From positions 1,503,036 through 1,565,035 of the forward strand of contig NMRA01000022.1 in NCBI GenBank assembly GCA_002633005.1: a stretch of DNA of 62,000 nt, in the 5' to 3' direction. Under the pieces are notes generated by a model, which was not told where the DNA came from, searched no databases, and worked only from the letters and a program-made list of their open reading frames with translations. The DNA comes from Phoronis australis (taxonomy: Eukaryota; Phoronida; Phoronidae). Position 1 is the first letter of the stretch. Every line of letters begins with the position of its first letter. Of the stretch, positions 40,359-56,244 are shown piece by piece. The position numbers and the translations under genes were made by a program.

Positions 40359-41605
40359 AGCTAGGTAGCTGTGTGAAGAGCTCACCGTTAGACACCGAAA
40401 TTTTCAACACAACCCCGGTGCTCAGCTTGTCACCTTGTTGTGAAACTTAGAGCTAACAACCTAAACGGGCACACGCAGGATCTGGGAATGTACCGACATT
40501 CACCTTGCCCGTTACAGCCGTTTATAGAAGTAAAAAGATAATCTAATAAACGTATTTTTCGTAATTCTCCGCCTTTTGTAACAAAAAAACCTGTGGTCGT
40601 TTTGAAAACAGTGCATACTTTTGACACGCGCACGTACGCGGTATTTCCGAAAATTTTGCAATATCTCTCGAGAGTTTTTTCTGAAATTGAGTTTTCTGAT
40701 AATAAAATAGTAAAAACTTGTAATGAAATGAAACCACTTGCTATTGTTATGACACGTTCGCAACCTCGCATTTGATGGAATAACGTGGAAAATGGCCAAT
40801 AGGTGATGCAATGGCACCCAAATTTAGCAGCAGACTACAGGTAAATGAAGAACGCCAACTTTCCAACAGCAGGGTAATTAATTTAGTTTACTCAAGGAAG
40901 AGTAAGAATTTTTTAAAGAGGCATCATTAACTTTGGCGGCGACAGGCCCGATGAATTATATACGTGACAGAAGCCGGAGGGAGTGAAATTAAGCCGACGG
41001 AATGACGTCACCCAGACCATTGAGTCGATGAACTAACGTCACCAAGTCCAGTACGATAATGGGCCCCCTCCCTCCGCGTCCGCGAAAAAACGGCCCGTGA
41101 GAAAAACAAATAGTCACCTGGGGCGCAACAAAGGTCGGTAGTGAGGCGGGTGAGATAGAGTTTGTGCAAACGATGCATTTTATATAATAGATGTTATGGG
41201 CTAACTAGATAGTCCTAGCAAAGCTTTTGTATCATGCATAAGAAAAACGCGAGTTCAATCACGCAAATACAAGCCCGTCAAATGATAGGTGAAGTTGCCT
41301 TTTCGTCACCTCCAGATCTCTGCATAAAACAACCAAAGGCCGATAATAGTATTGATAGGCCGGATCTGAATAGAACATCATTGCGTTCGGGTGTGATCGC
41401 ACGGGTTTGAAGTAAAAGGTGATTCTCGCGGTGACGTAATTAATAGCTTACGGGTCTATTTTAATTTTTGGGAAGGTATGTATATTGTATTTCTTCGGGG
41501 AAAAACACGTGTCCTCAACCGGTCTTGCGTTCACCGACTGTGATATAGAGCGCCATCTTTAGTTTATCCCTCACAGATCCGCTTCATTTCAATCTTGACA
41601 GTTAC
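40359..41605. other. intergenic, no gene seen
   Basis: Minus-strand frames at 40430-40817 are Arg/Phe-rich, overlapping and unsupported. No repeats were recognised. Confidence 0.4.
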
Positions 41606-41767
41606 CAAGTGCGGATCCAGGATTTTGAGTTACTAGTAGGAGGCCAGGGCAAAGTACTAGCCAGGATTTTGCCCGTCAGACATTCGCACTCCAGAACTGT
41701 CAACTAGAATCTGGAAGATGTTAGGGGAGTCATGGCCGCTTGCCCCCCTCCCTTAAATCGGCCACTG
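41606..41767. mobile_element. hAT-like MITE, CAGTGGCGGAT family (162 bp)
   Basis: The left end is CAAGTGCGGATCCAGGATTT and the right end is AATCGGCCACTG. The flanks GTTAC and GTAAC match at four of five bases. It is closely similar inside to the copy at 45929. Confidence 0.65.
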
Positions 41768-41829
41768 GTAACAACAAGCACAGCATCCAACAGCGGGTCG
41801 CTGTCTGCTCCGCACCCTCCAAGCAGTAC

Positions 41830-42480
41830 TTCTGTTATGAACAAGTTGTACTACGATCCTAGGCATTCAAGAAGTTTTGGAGGAATAGACTCCACTCAAC
41901 GATCAGCCTGAAAGGCACTGAGTGAAGAAAAGGATTGTGAAAAAGTTGTCTTATAGTAACCAAAACACTTGCGTTCGCCACAAACCACTGATTAGAAGTT
42001 TTACGAGACGACGCGTTATCGTTGGATCCATTGACCAGGCAAACCTTGTAGACGTGTTCAAGTTGGCAAAATTTAACGACGGTCACAGACACATTGCTAC
42101 CTGTATAGACGTACTCTCGAAATCCTTTTGCTGTTCTGTTCCACTCCGAGACAAGGCTTAGTTTAGGCTTTCACACGTACTTTCGCCAGTGGACGGAAAC
42201 GAAATTCCGTGAAGACAGTCAAAGGGTTTACGAACCGTGTCCTTCAGGAATTTCTCAAAGAGGAAGGGGTTGGCTTCTTCACTACACATAATGAAAAGAC
42301 AATGACAAGCCTCGCAGAACGCTTTTATCGCACTTTAAAAACGAAAATGTAGTGGAAGTTCATTACATTTGAAAACATCTTGCGATACGTACGTTGGCGC
42401 ATTACACGATCTAGTGAGGCCCTACAACACCTTAGTCCCTCAAGACAACGCCGTCGTCTGTCACACGAGCTAATCACTAG
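41830..42480 (+). pseudogene. rve-type integrase pseudogene
   Basis: It begins MNKLYYDPRHSRSFGGIDS. It continues in other frames with RRRVIVGSIDQANLVDVFK, LAKFNDGHRHIATCIDV and LSKSFCCSVPLRDK. Later come QEFLKEEGVGFFTTHNEK, LAERFYRTLKTKM (the ERF glutamate being the third catalytic residue) and a decayed tail. The aspartate of LVD is the first catalytic residue. The order matches the integrase core carried by F54H12.3-type transposon-derived proteins. Stops after QRSA and RDKA and several frameshifts show it is dead. It directly precedes the truncated TTAA element. Confidence 0.72.
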
Positions 42481-42504
42481 AGACGTGTCTATGGCCGGCA
42501 AAGC

Positions 42505-43549
42505 GGTTTTGTTTCAAAATGTATTTTCACCCTAACCAACGTTTACACAAAACTGAAACAAAGTGTGTCCCAATAGATGTTTTGAGAAATCAACAATGAA
42601 TAAATCATGCTGTTATATCCGGGCTTTAGATGCAATCATAAAACTAATGGACCCCCATGTGAGCGTATGCCAATTCAGCGTAGTTGCTGGCAGAAAGATG
42701 TTGTGAAACTGTAACCCTATTTTATATGGTATGGTCAGATGTTAGAGGAATCTTTATTTAGATATACATACATTATTCGAATCATTCTTATTGTACACCT
42801 TTTCCCTGTATGGTTCTGTGCCGGGAAGGGGAACTTGGCTTCGCGGCACCCGACGAGTAAATAGATTTGCAATTTCGCGGCGAATTCACCAAAATATTCA
42901 AATGCACCCTACTTATTTGATTCACTAGTCTAGTCCTTCCGTCACAGGAAGTTTAGTTTTCAACTTTCGCACCAGACTAACCCGGCTGGTTTATGTTCGC
43001 AATCCCTCCAGTCCGGCCGCGACGGGCTAGATCGTATTCCGAGCCATTGGGTTATAAACGAGCGTTTTGTGTTTAGATCAGATGAAATTCGTAAGTTTAA
43101 AATTACAACACACTGCTATGCTCTCCTCAGTGTCTGTACTTCGGGGAAGAATAATTCAAATTTATCACCGAACAGACTCCAAGCCTTCTTCCACCGTTCT
43201 CGGCGGTACGTTGGCCTATCCACGTGAACTCTGTAAGCTATGGTACGTTCAAAATTTCTATTTATCCGTAACAGCAAAATAAAACGACTTATTTGTTTAA
43301 AAACTCAATGTTTTTGTAAAGGTTTTACATCAAATTTTGATAGTTTATTGGTGTAAAACGATGAATACAAGCTGACTCAAATAAGCGTCTCCTCGTCGCA
43401 CTGCTCAGCAGACTGTGTTAGAACTTGTTAATTTCAGCACTTCCGTCTGCCGTCTAGGGTCAGATCACAAGAACTGGACTTGCTGTTATGTTGTGTAACT
43501 ACTGGATCTAAATTGATACAAAGTACGTTGTTTTTGGTGGCATTCTCCT
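42505..43549. mobile_element. truncated second copy of the THAP/TTAA element
   Basis: It is similar along its length to 18945-20067: it begins TGTTTCAAAATG with CACCCTAACCAA, contains a GGAATCTTTATTTAGA segment and a CTTCGCGGC segment, and ends GGTGGCATTCTCCT followed by TTAA (43550-43553). The THAP-coding half and the left terminus are absent. This marks a multi-copy family in the genome. Confidence 0.7.
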
Positions 43550-43553
43550 TTAA

Positions 43554-44539
43554 ACTTGATAGACGGAGCATGTGAGCAAGTAGTGAGCATCATTATTAGT
43601 TACATGTACCTCACACTTAGTGTTTGTAAAGTTGGTAAAATTCTGATGGAACTTCTGTGAATTGAGGTAAAACCCTGCTCTCACACCATAGACATAATTT
43701 AGTGGTAGGAGAGTAGTTAGACGTCATCTTTATTAAAGAAATAGTATAAACACGATTTTTAATGATGACGTTAATTGGACTACTTTAAGTAGGTGGTAAA
43801 TTATTCCACAAAACGAAACCGATGCATTAAGTTTTGATTGATTAAGGTAGTTCCCTTTGGTTTCAGTAACGGACTTTGAATGTGGTACATGTAGATAATT
43901 GGTCTGCCAGTCATGATGCGGGCGAACACTTAACAACGGTCTAGACTGATATCTGATCTGTAGCCACGAGTTAAAACAAAACGGGAGGTCTTAGTAATGT
44001 CTTTATATTCTATTGGCATTTACATATCATTTTCAGCCACATTCCACAGCACAATGCAAGTCTGCAAGAAAGTTAAAAATATTGAGGGACACACGAACAC
44101 CAGCTAATCACCTTTACTGATTTGCAAGGTGACTTTGAGAGCAGCCAATGTCTCTCAAACAAAACATTTGAAAATATTATCTACCTGCAGCCTCGTCATA
44201 AAAATCATGAAATTTGCCAATCAACTCAAACTGGTCTTAAAATTTTCTTGTTATGATAGCAATTGGCTTCCACTTTCTACCATAAAAACAAGCCATAAGA
44301 CTACTACTACTCACTCCCTGAATGATCTGTAAGGGATAAAATTCTCGTCATGGTAAGTAAAGTTTTGTGATATATGTTTGTGGGTCAGGCACCAGGTTTA
44401 GGTGATGAGCAAAGGGGAGATCTCCTTTTAAGCCATTGTGCTGAGTTTAATGAGTGTTCTAATTCTAATTCAAGAAGAGTTCAGTGACTCTTCTGTAGAA
44501 TGTTACACATCCTTCACACCACCTAACAGTGTTGAACAA
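43554..44539. other. intergenic or 3' flank of sepiapterin reductase
   Basis: No gene recognised. It contains a short ACT-type simple repeat near 44302-44313. It could include the 3' untranslated region of the minus-strand gene. Confidence 0.4.
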
Positions 44540-47387
<2,848 letters not shown>

Positions 47388-50300
47388 ATTGTCTTTTGGA
47401 AAACGTGAAATGGAATGTAAATTCGTTGCACCATAGACAGGTTGCACCCGGTCTTTCGCAATGGTGACGATTAGCCTAACGTTGAAATTGGGAACTAATC
47501 CAGTTTCGCCCTCTGGTGACGAATCACGGACTGTCGGATACTGAGTGATGAAGGCCGGGTGTATTATCTAGGATACAACATAAAGATGCTGGGATGGAAG
47601 GAGCATTATAGTCCTAGATATCTATAATGTTGTCAGTCTATATTAGAAAACACTTCATTTTACTTCTAGCATATCCTGAGAAAGAAGAAGAAGATGTATT
47701 TACCAATATAGGCCTACACTGCACGTAGCCTACTGTCGTGCGGGCTCTTTGTCATGCGGGTCCGGCCTTTTAGTGACAATTGAATAGGGTCTACTGTATG
47801 TTTTGCCTCGGCATATCGTTTCCAAGTATGGTGGGAGAAAACTCAAAATTCGCACACAACGCAATTTTAGGATAATTAATAAATTATTTTAAGAATTTAT
47901 TGTGCCGTTAAAAACAGTTGAGTCCGGCGCCGGCCGCGGCGCCTCGGGTCACACTTTACACTTCAACCCTATTCACTGATAAGGAATGAGACCGATTTTC
48001 ATTTATTTTTTCATGTTTTTGCAACCAAGTACTGAGGATATGTAGTTTTAAGTATGTTTTACATGACTTTATAGTGGATCTTTTTTACGTAGGCCCTATC
48101 TGCTGACAAGGCCAGTGGGTACAGCTCGTCATTACAGCTCCAGTCAACCTTAAACACCCAAGAAGGTACTGGTGGTTTTATGTCAAGATTTTGCCTTCCA
48201 TAAGGACTCTAGAAGCGAATTCGTAATACTGTCGCTAGTCCCCTTCCGGTTGTGCATTGATGAGTTACTGAATAGGCCTAGTCAGTGTAGGGATGAAGTT
48301 CATCACTCAGTATGATGAGCACGATGCAACCTTTTTTCAAGCCACTCAGGTTGTGTTAACATTTTAAGCAAATCAATGTTTTAGAATGTCTTGGTTTGCC
48401 AGTTTCCAAATGAAAGAGCCAAAATGGCGGGTGTAGGGTGAATCTGAAATTTGCGTCCGCTGGGGGGCCGGGTGCGAATTTTTTGCCGGGGAGAAGGCAG
48501 TTTTCAATGATTTCGGAAAATTACAATTGAAAATGCTCTGGCTGTATCAAAAATATATTGCACTGTAGATCACACCCGAAAATGTTGTTAAGGGATGATT
48601 TTGACCCAAAATTTGGATGTATTTGGTGCGACAATTAATTACAAAAAACATCATGTTGACGTGTTTAGTGAATTAAATGAAGAAAAGTAATTCAAAATTA
48701 AAGCGAAATCTACGAAATGCACAAAATCCTCAGTTATTCAACATTGGTTCAAAACTGGATGAAGTTGAATTGAGGGTTTTTGAAATTTAAAGCTATCTAT
48801 TTTGGAAGTACTCATTTCATCGAAACTGGAAGACTGCACCAATGTTGGACTCGAAAAAACACAAGTTAGTGACAACCGACGATTCGTTACCGTCAAAGTG
48901 GTACAAAGTCGACCTGTGTTAATTACGTGCTATAAACATAATGATTTTTGAATCCCCGCGGGAAGAATGGAAAAATGATTCGCCTAGTAGGCTACTGCAT
49001 GCATGAACGCAATTCAGTTGTTTTGAAAATAGATATGACTGGATTTTGGATGGAAAGTGAAAGCCTGTCACCTAGTGAGCATTGCACGTGCTCCGTGACA
49101 ACAGGGCTTAGTGGTTAGCTCTTCGTTTGTTGCAAATATGCAGTTTTATTCAGATTAAACCGATTTTCTCTAGCGATACATTTCACCTTTATTTTACACG
49201 TCGGTAACTACCGGCCCTGGTACACACGTTTGTGTTATCATGATCAGAGTTAGTCAGCCGGTACATGTTAAGTTAGTGCTCCATGGAGAACTTAAAATTT
49301 AATCATTCGGTTTATCTTTGTAATAAAGTTCGCTTTTCGTTGTGTGAAGATTAAATCTGCATTTCTTTTGTCCTGACACTCACGACAACTGCGTGAGTAG
49401 GCCACATAGCTATTGTGTGTTTGATTTGGCCTTTGTTTGCAAAGGTATATGTTTATCTACCTGTAGACTTATGCGCATGCGTGGTTTCTACGGCTACGTA
49501 CCCATAGAAAACAGCGCTTGGAGCGGAGGGGGTTTATCATTCATTCTCACCTCATCAATGTGTAATAAACTTCACAGTGCCACATGGTTTCGTCAAGTTA
49601 TGAAGATTGATTTTGGTCGCATGTCACTGAAGAAAAGTGAGTATATTCAACGACTATTGACGTCCAGCAAACTCCAGTACTTTTCAAAAAGTACTCTTGA
49701 TGTTGAAGTGCGGAGCATAAGCCGATTAACCGTCTTGTTTTCATTTCATATTGGGGCAGTTGTAGTAATGTGACTTATCGATTCGTGGATTACAAGTCAA
49801 ATCAATTTCTTGCGTATGATGTAGTGTATAGAGCTAATATAATGCCAATGGGTTGAGATCATTCTTGACAACGCTGTCGGCCAATTTAAATTAAGGTTGT
49901 TCTAAGTTAGTGTATTACACTAATAGGACCGACTTCCGTGCAACAAATCGCGTCCGGTACCGGTTCCCCTCAGCCCTGTAGTGGAAATACAAATCATTAA
50001 TTCCATGGCTTATTTGTATGGTGACATGTGAATTTGTTCCTGATTGGGTTGTTATTCAACGTGTAATTGGGCAGAAAAGTGGACCAGACCAGCGTGTAGT
50101 CAGCTTTGGCCAATACGATCACTAAAGTAACTGAAGCGCAACATAGCGAGACCTTGTGTGGGCTGCACTCCGCCGCCGGGCCAAGTTTCTTCCAAGGAAA
50201 GTGAGATTGAAGATGTATCGCCATGCGTTACAACCGAAGGACGTGATCACGCTATGCTTTTCTCCCAAATGTCCTAGGTTTATGAAACGTAGCCCTGCCC

Positions 50301-51308
50301 GGGACTAAAAACATGAGAACCCGACACTGAGGAAGGTCGGCCCGCAATCCCCGGAATCATCACCAAATATTCTTTAGGCCTTTGGCTCGACTAATAAAAC
50401 TAAGTCATCGTCTTTCAATAAGTCTTCCATTCAGCAAAATAATTACAAAAATATTGATTTAAATCAGGGAAATTATTTGAAAGTGAAAATCCAGTAGAAA
50501 TTGATTTTTGATTTTATACCAAGTGGCTCATGTTACCATCTTTTTATTAGAATTTGTCAAAAAAATACAACAGTACCGGTAACACGACCAAATTTCGTTT
50601 GATAAATATTCAAGCTTCAATCTCAAAATCGCTTTAAAGTTGTTCATAAAAATCCTATCACATTTTCATAGACCCTCATGCAAAGGTGGGACATTTCAAA
50701 AACAATCCTTATCCTAAAAAGTGTTCGGAGAACAGTACAAAAAGCATGGCATCTGGAAGTTTCATAGGAATGCAACCATAATATGATGTTTCAAAGTTGG
50801 CCAAATATGGACATGTTAGTAAAATCATAAACAGTAAATTTTGCTGTCAAGAACATGTCAATTCTATAAGGATTTAGTTATTGACCAGAACGAACTCGGA
50901 ATTTACATTGAGTATGTGTAATACCAACTTTGCAATTTGAGTGCGGCCTCGTTTTCACGGCAATAATGTGAGGCCGCACCGGTGTATCCAGGTAACCACT
51001 CTGTTACACCTGACTGTGATAATGACAATCACAAACAATGTTCTTCCCTTTGATTGTGAACAGTGGCGTACTCAGGGGGTTATAAATTTGAAATGTGTCG
51101 TTATTCGATCGGATGCATGTGGCGATTATAAAATAAAACAATTATTCTTCGTTCACTTATCGTTTGTTTGAAATGGACCACTTATAATAATTAGAATGTA
51201 TATTGTGTAACGCACTGAGGAAAATGCACATTAATGTTAATGTCTTCCATTTTATTATTGTCCAGTGTATGCCTTACTATGAATATGATTTTCTTTGTTC
51301 ATTTTCAG
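47388..51308. other. intergenic between divergent genes
   Basis: It separates minus-strand SPR from the plus-strand gene at 51356, so it should hold both promoters. A GC-rich patch (GGCGCCGGCCGCGGCGCC) lies at 47926-47943. The 126-codon frame at 49393-49773 is open but unrecognisable, and I do not call it a gene. Confidence 0.4.
50941..50979. repeat. 10-bp inverted repeat (hairpin)
   Basis: GTGCGGCCTC at 50941-50950 pairs exactly with GAGGCCGCAC at 50970-50979 across a 19-nt loop. Its role is unknown. Confidence 0.7.
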
Positions 51309-51355
51309 GAATCTGAACAAGTTTTCGATCACCGCGACAGCGACTGAGAAGACGC

Positions 51356-53583
51356 ATGGCGACGGCCACAGAAGTTCGTAAATCTAGTCTTTCCAGAAGC
51401 GCTGACAGTATCTATCAGATAAATCCCTTCGGATTTGAATCCCAAACAAAATTCTACGCTGCCAAACACTTGCTTCAGAACAGGAGTGATAGTCGTGTGG
51501 TAAAACCCAAACCGAGAGACAATGACATCTGGAAGCGACCTCCTCCGGATTTTAGGATTCAAGTTTATGAGCCAAACCCTCCTCCACGAAATTCACGCCA
51601 AGCTATGCAACCGTGGAAGTACGGGCCGAATATGAAACCCGTAATAAATTTGTCAAGGAGCTCAGACGATATTCTACCGAAGATATTACAGCGTAAAAGA
51701 CCACAGAGTCCGCATATTACGACCTCTGGGTTCAATATACCTGGACCCTTTGAGGCAAAAGTACTATTTGTGCAACATGGACAATTTCCAGCTGGAAAAT
51801 ACTCATCACCAAAACCACACGATCACCGAGGGGTAAGTAAAAATGTCACGATTTTGAAATGCGAATCGGTTTTTATTTCAGTGTTTTAAATTATTAGCAC
51901 CTACGTATTTTCATTTTGAAGATATCTAATCACAAGCTGCACGTAGCTTTATTCTTGCGTTTACGTTTTTAGCGTAGCTAGTTGTTGATATACACATGTT
52001 CCAACATTGCATAGATATTTATATTGACTTTTATTCGCTTTCAGTACGTTCCAATTCAGTCCCTAGGCTTGCCCGAGTTCGACACATCGTACGAGAGCGA
52101 CCCCTACGACATTAGATTTAAGTCACAGCGTCTCACAACAAGTGAGTAATACAACACCGGCAATGTCCATTCAGTGCGTGAAAAAGCGGAAATGCATTTC
52201 AATATTGACATTGGTTATGTTCACTTTTAGCGGTTTATGTCGATGTACAGCATGCGCTAAGGATATTGAGCCACGGCATTAATTTAAACGGTAAAATGGC
52301 GCACCGCTGCACGGGGGAGCACCATAGGGGGCTGGGAGGGCTATAGCCCCCACTTTTTAGTGCTATGCCGCCCATGATCCATGGGTGGTGCACCACAGGA
52401 GGCTGGGGGGGCTATAGCCCCACTTTTTTCTGTGCTGCGCCACCCATGAATATGATGCAATTAACTTGCTTCCGTCAAGGTAGGAAATATCCTGCTACTG
52501 ATAGCTTCATTAGGTTGGCCTAAATAGCACGAACTTCGTAGATTGTGGAGTTCTAACCAGTTCTCCTTCAAGTCTTTCTGTAGTTCTAAATGGTTGACTT
52601 TTCGCAAACGATTGGTTGCCTACGGTGCCATCATTTTCAATGGTCGGAAGACTTTCGTCACAAGTAGTGCGAGCGATCTTTATCAAAATGGGAAGCCTGA
52701 TAATATTTTGATATACTTTTTGCAGTTTATAACATGAAGCAGCCACCGCCACGTGACGTCACAGGTCGACAGATGGGTAGGCCGTTGTCTTCGAAATTAA
52801 AATGGGACCCGGCGCTCATAATGCCGAAAGAAAAGTGGCCAAATAAAAGTTATGCTACGACGGTAAGTTGCACGATTTGTCTTGTCAGGAACCACTTCAG
52901 CTGACGTTAATTCTGTAACGTTATTTCTTGAAATTATCATGGCACATCGGGCCAAGAAACAACACAGCATCATAGGCTAAGTCGACCGTAAACTGCAATA
53001 CAATGCACCCCTGCTCTTAATATGCACCAAATGAAGCAAATGAGAATGTTTTTCTCAACATTTATGAACATTGTTGGTGAAGTTTGCGCTTTTATAACTC
53101 ACGCACATGCTGTGTTTTACAACAGTCCGCAACGATGAGGCTGCTGCAGAGGTCGCAATAGGCTAATGTAAATTATAAGTCCAGTGGTCACTATTGATCA
53201 CTTACAAAGGTCTCGGATTTTGTGAGTTATGCTTGACGCGCGCTAGAAAAGTGGTTCTCAAAATGCGGAACCTAGTAAGCGACTGGTGCCCAAGCTGCTA
53301 CAAAACCGTCATAAATATCCTTGTCTATTACGCGATACGGAAAACGACAGCACTTTTTGCAGTATACACAGTGCAGCAACAACTTCTTGTATAAAACGTT
53401 TTCAAGACTTTGCCAAGGAATGTGTATCACCGTCTCCGTTCTTGTTTCCAGAGGCACAGACGCTTGAATCGCTCTGTTCACAGTGCCTTCATGGAAAGAG
53501 TTGAAGACAAATTGTCCGCACAGTGGGCTAAAGAGAAACTGGAAGCAAAGTTAGCCGAGTTTGAGGGAAAGAGCGACCAGTAA
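51356..53583 (+). CDS. unrecognised four-exon gene, basic proline-rich protein
   Basis: Exons 51356-51832, 52045-52141, 52726-52862 and 53452-53583 have good GT..AG borders (three donors close to GTAAGT/GTGAGT) and phases 0, 1, 0. They give about 280 residues ending KSDQ-stop. An acceptor at 51308 suggests a spliced 5' untranslated exon. The N-terminus is Ser/Arg/Lys-rich, then there is a Pro/Arg-rich middle (KRPPPDFRIQVYEPNPPPRN) and a GYVPIQ-like turn (YVPIQSLGLPEFDTSYESDP). The C-terminal helix (HSAFMERVEDKLSAQWAKEK) is charged and probably coiled coil. There is no signal peptide, membrane segment or enzyme motif. Composition is reminiscent of cilium or sperm-flagellum structural proteins, but that is a guess; I do not recognise the family. 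Confidence 0.75.
52306..52450. repeat. duplicated GC-rich MITE-like repeat in an intron
   Basis: Two related units of about 70 bp each contain GGCTGGG(A/G)GGGCTATAGCCCC followed by a T-rich run. The second unit has imperfect inverted ends ATGGGTGGTGCAC and GTGCTGCGCCACCCAT. It lies in intron 2 of the unrecognised gene. Confidence 0.6.
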
Positions 53584-53645
53584 ACTATCCTCAAATCTGT
53601 GAAATTAACAAATGGGTTTAAAGGTACACACAACGACAAAGTCAA

Positions 53646-53651
53646 AATAAA
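53646..53651 (+). terminator. candidate polyadenylation signal
   Basis: AATAAA lies 63 bp after the stop codon of the gene ending at 53583. A second AATAAA follows near 53735. Either would give a short 3' untranslated region. Confidence 0.5.
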
Positions 53652-53676
53652 ACTCAGCAGTTTATAATTCGGCGCT

Positions 53677-53695
53677 TGGAATGACCAATGACAAA
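53677..53695. repeat. 19-bp match to the hAT MITE at 59312
   Basis: TGGAATGACCAATGACAAA occurs here and at 59319-59337 just inside the left end of a hAT-like MITE. The surrounding sequence does not continue the match, so this may be a relic of another copy. Confidence 0.5.
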
Positions 53696-54915
53696 AAAGA
53701 TAGGGATATTTTCCAAGTGATGTATGGTTGCACAAATAAAAAGCCTTGCGTAATAGAAATATATTTTTGTTGTAAAAGTTCAATGGAATGAACATTTTCG
53801 CATGAATAAAGTCAAAATAAAAAAGACGAAAACAGAGGAAACTGGAAACCAAATAAGAAGAAATAGAAACCAAAAAGAGGGAATCCTCTTAAAAATATCC
53901 AAGCGCTGAAAACTTAGTGGATCAATTTTTATGTAGAAAAACTATCCAGTTTATACATTATGTGATGGTATGCACCTACTATTTAGAGGAAATATACTAC
54001 AACGTTTAAAATAAAGTTTTCATCACAGCTATAGACGAAGCAGCATTTTCTGCTGTTCAGCTGTCCGAAAAACTGACACGAAAACCTCACCATGCCTAAA
54101 CCTGGGTTTCGAAAATTTCATTGCCATGATAAGATTTTATTCCAGTTACAAAGAAGAAACGTAAGAGCGTTTAGGAGTCGCTTACGGCTGTCTATCCCTC
54201 AATTAAACTTGTTTAAACAGAAACACATCGACTGTGGGCATGTCTCCGTAACATGCCGTGATTTTCACGATCAGATATGGAAGTCATAGTTAATATCAAG
54301 TTTAAAACTTATTATTAAATTATTCTGTCGCTGCAATAAAGAATGGCCCGTAATACCAGCAACAACTGGTTTTAGTACAACTCTTCCATTAATCGTATAA
54401 AACGAAGGAGAACGCTGTGTTCTCATGTATTTGAGATTATCGCATCTGGTACAAGATGTGTAATCGTGCCTTATTCCTAGAAGTGGTCGCTTGAATTGTT
54501 CCAATTTATTTTAATACTTTGTTAAATGAGATTAGTCAGAAAAGGCGTTTTGCCCGTGAGAACGAGTTGTTTGGAGAATGTGAAACCCCAGAGTGTCTTG
54601 TTCCTGGGGCTTGTCATTACTGTAACTTACTATTGAATAACTGTTCGGAGTTTTCAGCTGTGTTACCAAAATCCGTGGTGAACAAATCCTTCTCTCCGAT
54701 TCTGAACTGTGACGAGAGAAATCGTGGAACACAGACCCTAAAACGGGTTTCCAGGGTCTAAAATCATGTACCATACGAATGAATAGAGTTTGTGCTCGAA
54801 TTATTTTTCTACCCAACGTCCGACTGTGTTGCTCCATTCAAATGCCGTTCATCAAGTTACTGTGAGGACGAAAAATTAGCACATTGCGTTTAACCACGTT
54901 TTTACAGGGTATTTT
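53696..54915. other. intergenic, no gene seen
   Basis: Overlapping frames on both strands at 54519-54837 and a Phe-rich minus frame at 53478-53873 have no recognisable motif. Confidence 0.4.
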
Positions 54916-55778
54916 TAGTCAAAGAGTCTGATGTAATTTTTCATGTTGTTATTGAAATGTGAAGTCTTTACATTAATTTATAATAACTGTTGTTTTCTTT
55001 ATAAATTGTTGATTGCATTTTTTGTTCAGTGGAGTGATTTGTAATAATTTATTTTGTTGAATTGAATGCAAAATTACAAAATCCTGTCTTCTGTGTACCT
55101 CATGAGGGGCCCACTTTTGACCAGTTAGTTTCAACTTATCAGAGGAGATCCACTCACCTAGGATAACTTGAACTGCACTATTACGCGCACCCAGGGGGAG
55201 GGGCGAAGTGGGTAAAAAGTCTGCCTCAGAGAAACAAAAAGTCCGAGAAAACCAGACAAAAGTCCACTAAAAAGGCGCAGACGCACAGTTCACAGACCTC
55301 GTTTTTTGTTAGCAACAAAAGGTCCACTTTGTCAGAGATTCTAGCCCCCCGGTATTAAAGGCTGAATGCGCGCATGGCACTAAAGCATTAGATTTGTGGC
55401 ACTTACTCCTGCAGAAAAAAATTGTCTTCTGATTTCAAAAAGTATCAATTGATGATACCTCAAAGGAAGGAAGAACAAACATAAACAGCAGAAACAGCAC
55501 AAGCAAAGCTTTAATTAATGGAAGTTTATTCTAAAAATAATGGTCTAACAAATTCAATATCAGGGAAAATTCTCTAACAGAAAAAAATAGCATTTACTAC
55601 AGTAACCTACCAGACACACCCCTGCCATCTATTGGTAACGACAATTGAATATTAACATTTCCAATTTTCAAATAGAAATTTGTTGCACAAAATCAAAATT
55701 GAAGCACCAGCCCGTTTTGAACATTACAAACCTGAAATGTACAAGTGGTGTTCATTTGAACTAAAATCCTATGAAGTC
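54916..55778. repeat. direct duplication, copy 1 (about 865 bp)
   Basis: It is nearly identical to 55781-56646. The offset is 865 bp at the start and 868 bp at the end because the second copy has a longer G run. Few substitutions are visible (for example TTAATT versus TGAATT near 54974). A single N at 55779 sits at the junction. Confidence 0.9.
55181..55376. mobile_element. MITE, GCGCGCACCCA family (196 bp)
   Basis: It begins TTACGCGCACCCAGGG and ends GGCTGAATGCGCGCATG. It is flanked by GCACTA on both sides (55175-55180 and 55377-55382). The interior carries AGAGAAACAAAAAGTCCGAG and CTAGCCCCCC as in the copies at 14150 and 20352. Repeated at about 56046-56244 because of the larger duplication. 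Confidence 0.72.
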
Positions 55779-56045
55779 NTTTTAGTCAAAGAGTCTGATG
55801 TAATTTTTCATGTTGTTATTGAAATGTGAAGTCTTTACATGAATTTATAATAACTGTTGTTTTCTTTATAAATTGTTGATTGCATTATTTGTTCAGTGGA
55901 GTGATTTGTAATAATTTATTTTGTTGAATTGAATGCAAAATTACAAAATACTGTCTTCTGTGTACCTCATGAGGGGCCCACTTTTGACCAGTTAGTTTCA
56001 ACTTATCAGAGGAGATCCACTCACCTAGGATAACTTGAACTGCAC

Positions 56046-56244
56046 TATTACGCGCACCCAGGGGGGGGGGGCGAAGTGGGTAAAAAGTCTGCCTCAGAGA
56101 AACAAAAAGTCCGAGAAAACCAGACAAAAGTCCACTAAAAAGGCACAGACGCACAGTTCACAGACCCCGTTTTTTGTTAGCAACAAAAGGTCCACTTTGC
56201 CAGAGATTCTAGCCCCCCGGTATTAAAGGCTGGATGCGCGCATG
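56046..56244. mobile_element. MITE, GCGCGCACCCA family (copy within the duplication)
   Basis: Same element as 55181-55376, present a second time because the surrounding 865 bp is duplicated. It has a longer G run and a few substitutions. Confidence 0.7.

Noticed and set aside
40430-40817. Overlapping minus-strand frames of 64-113 codons
   Set aside because: Three frames are open at once in an AT-rich stretch. None has a motif.
49393-49773. 126-codon plus-strand frame
   Set aside because: Long for the region but without family resemblance, splice signals or a downstream polyadenylation signal that I could link to it.
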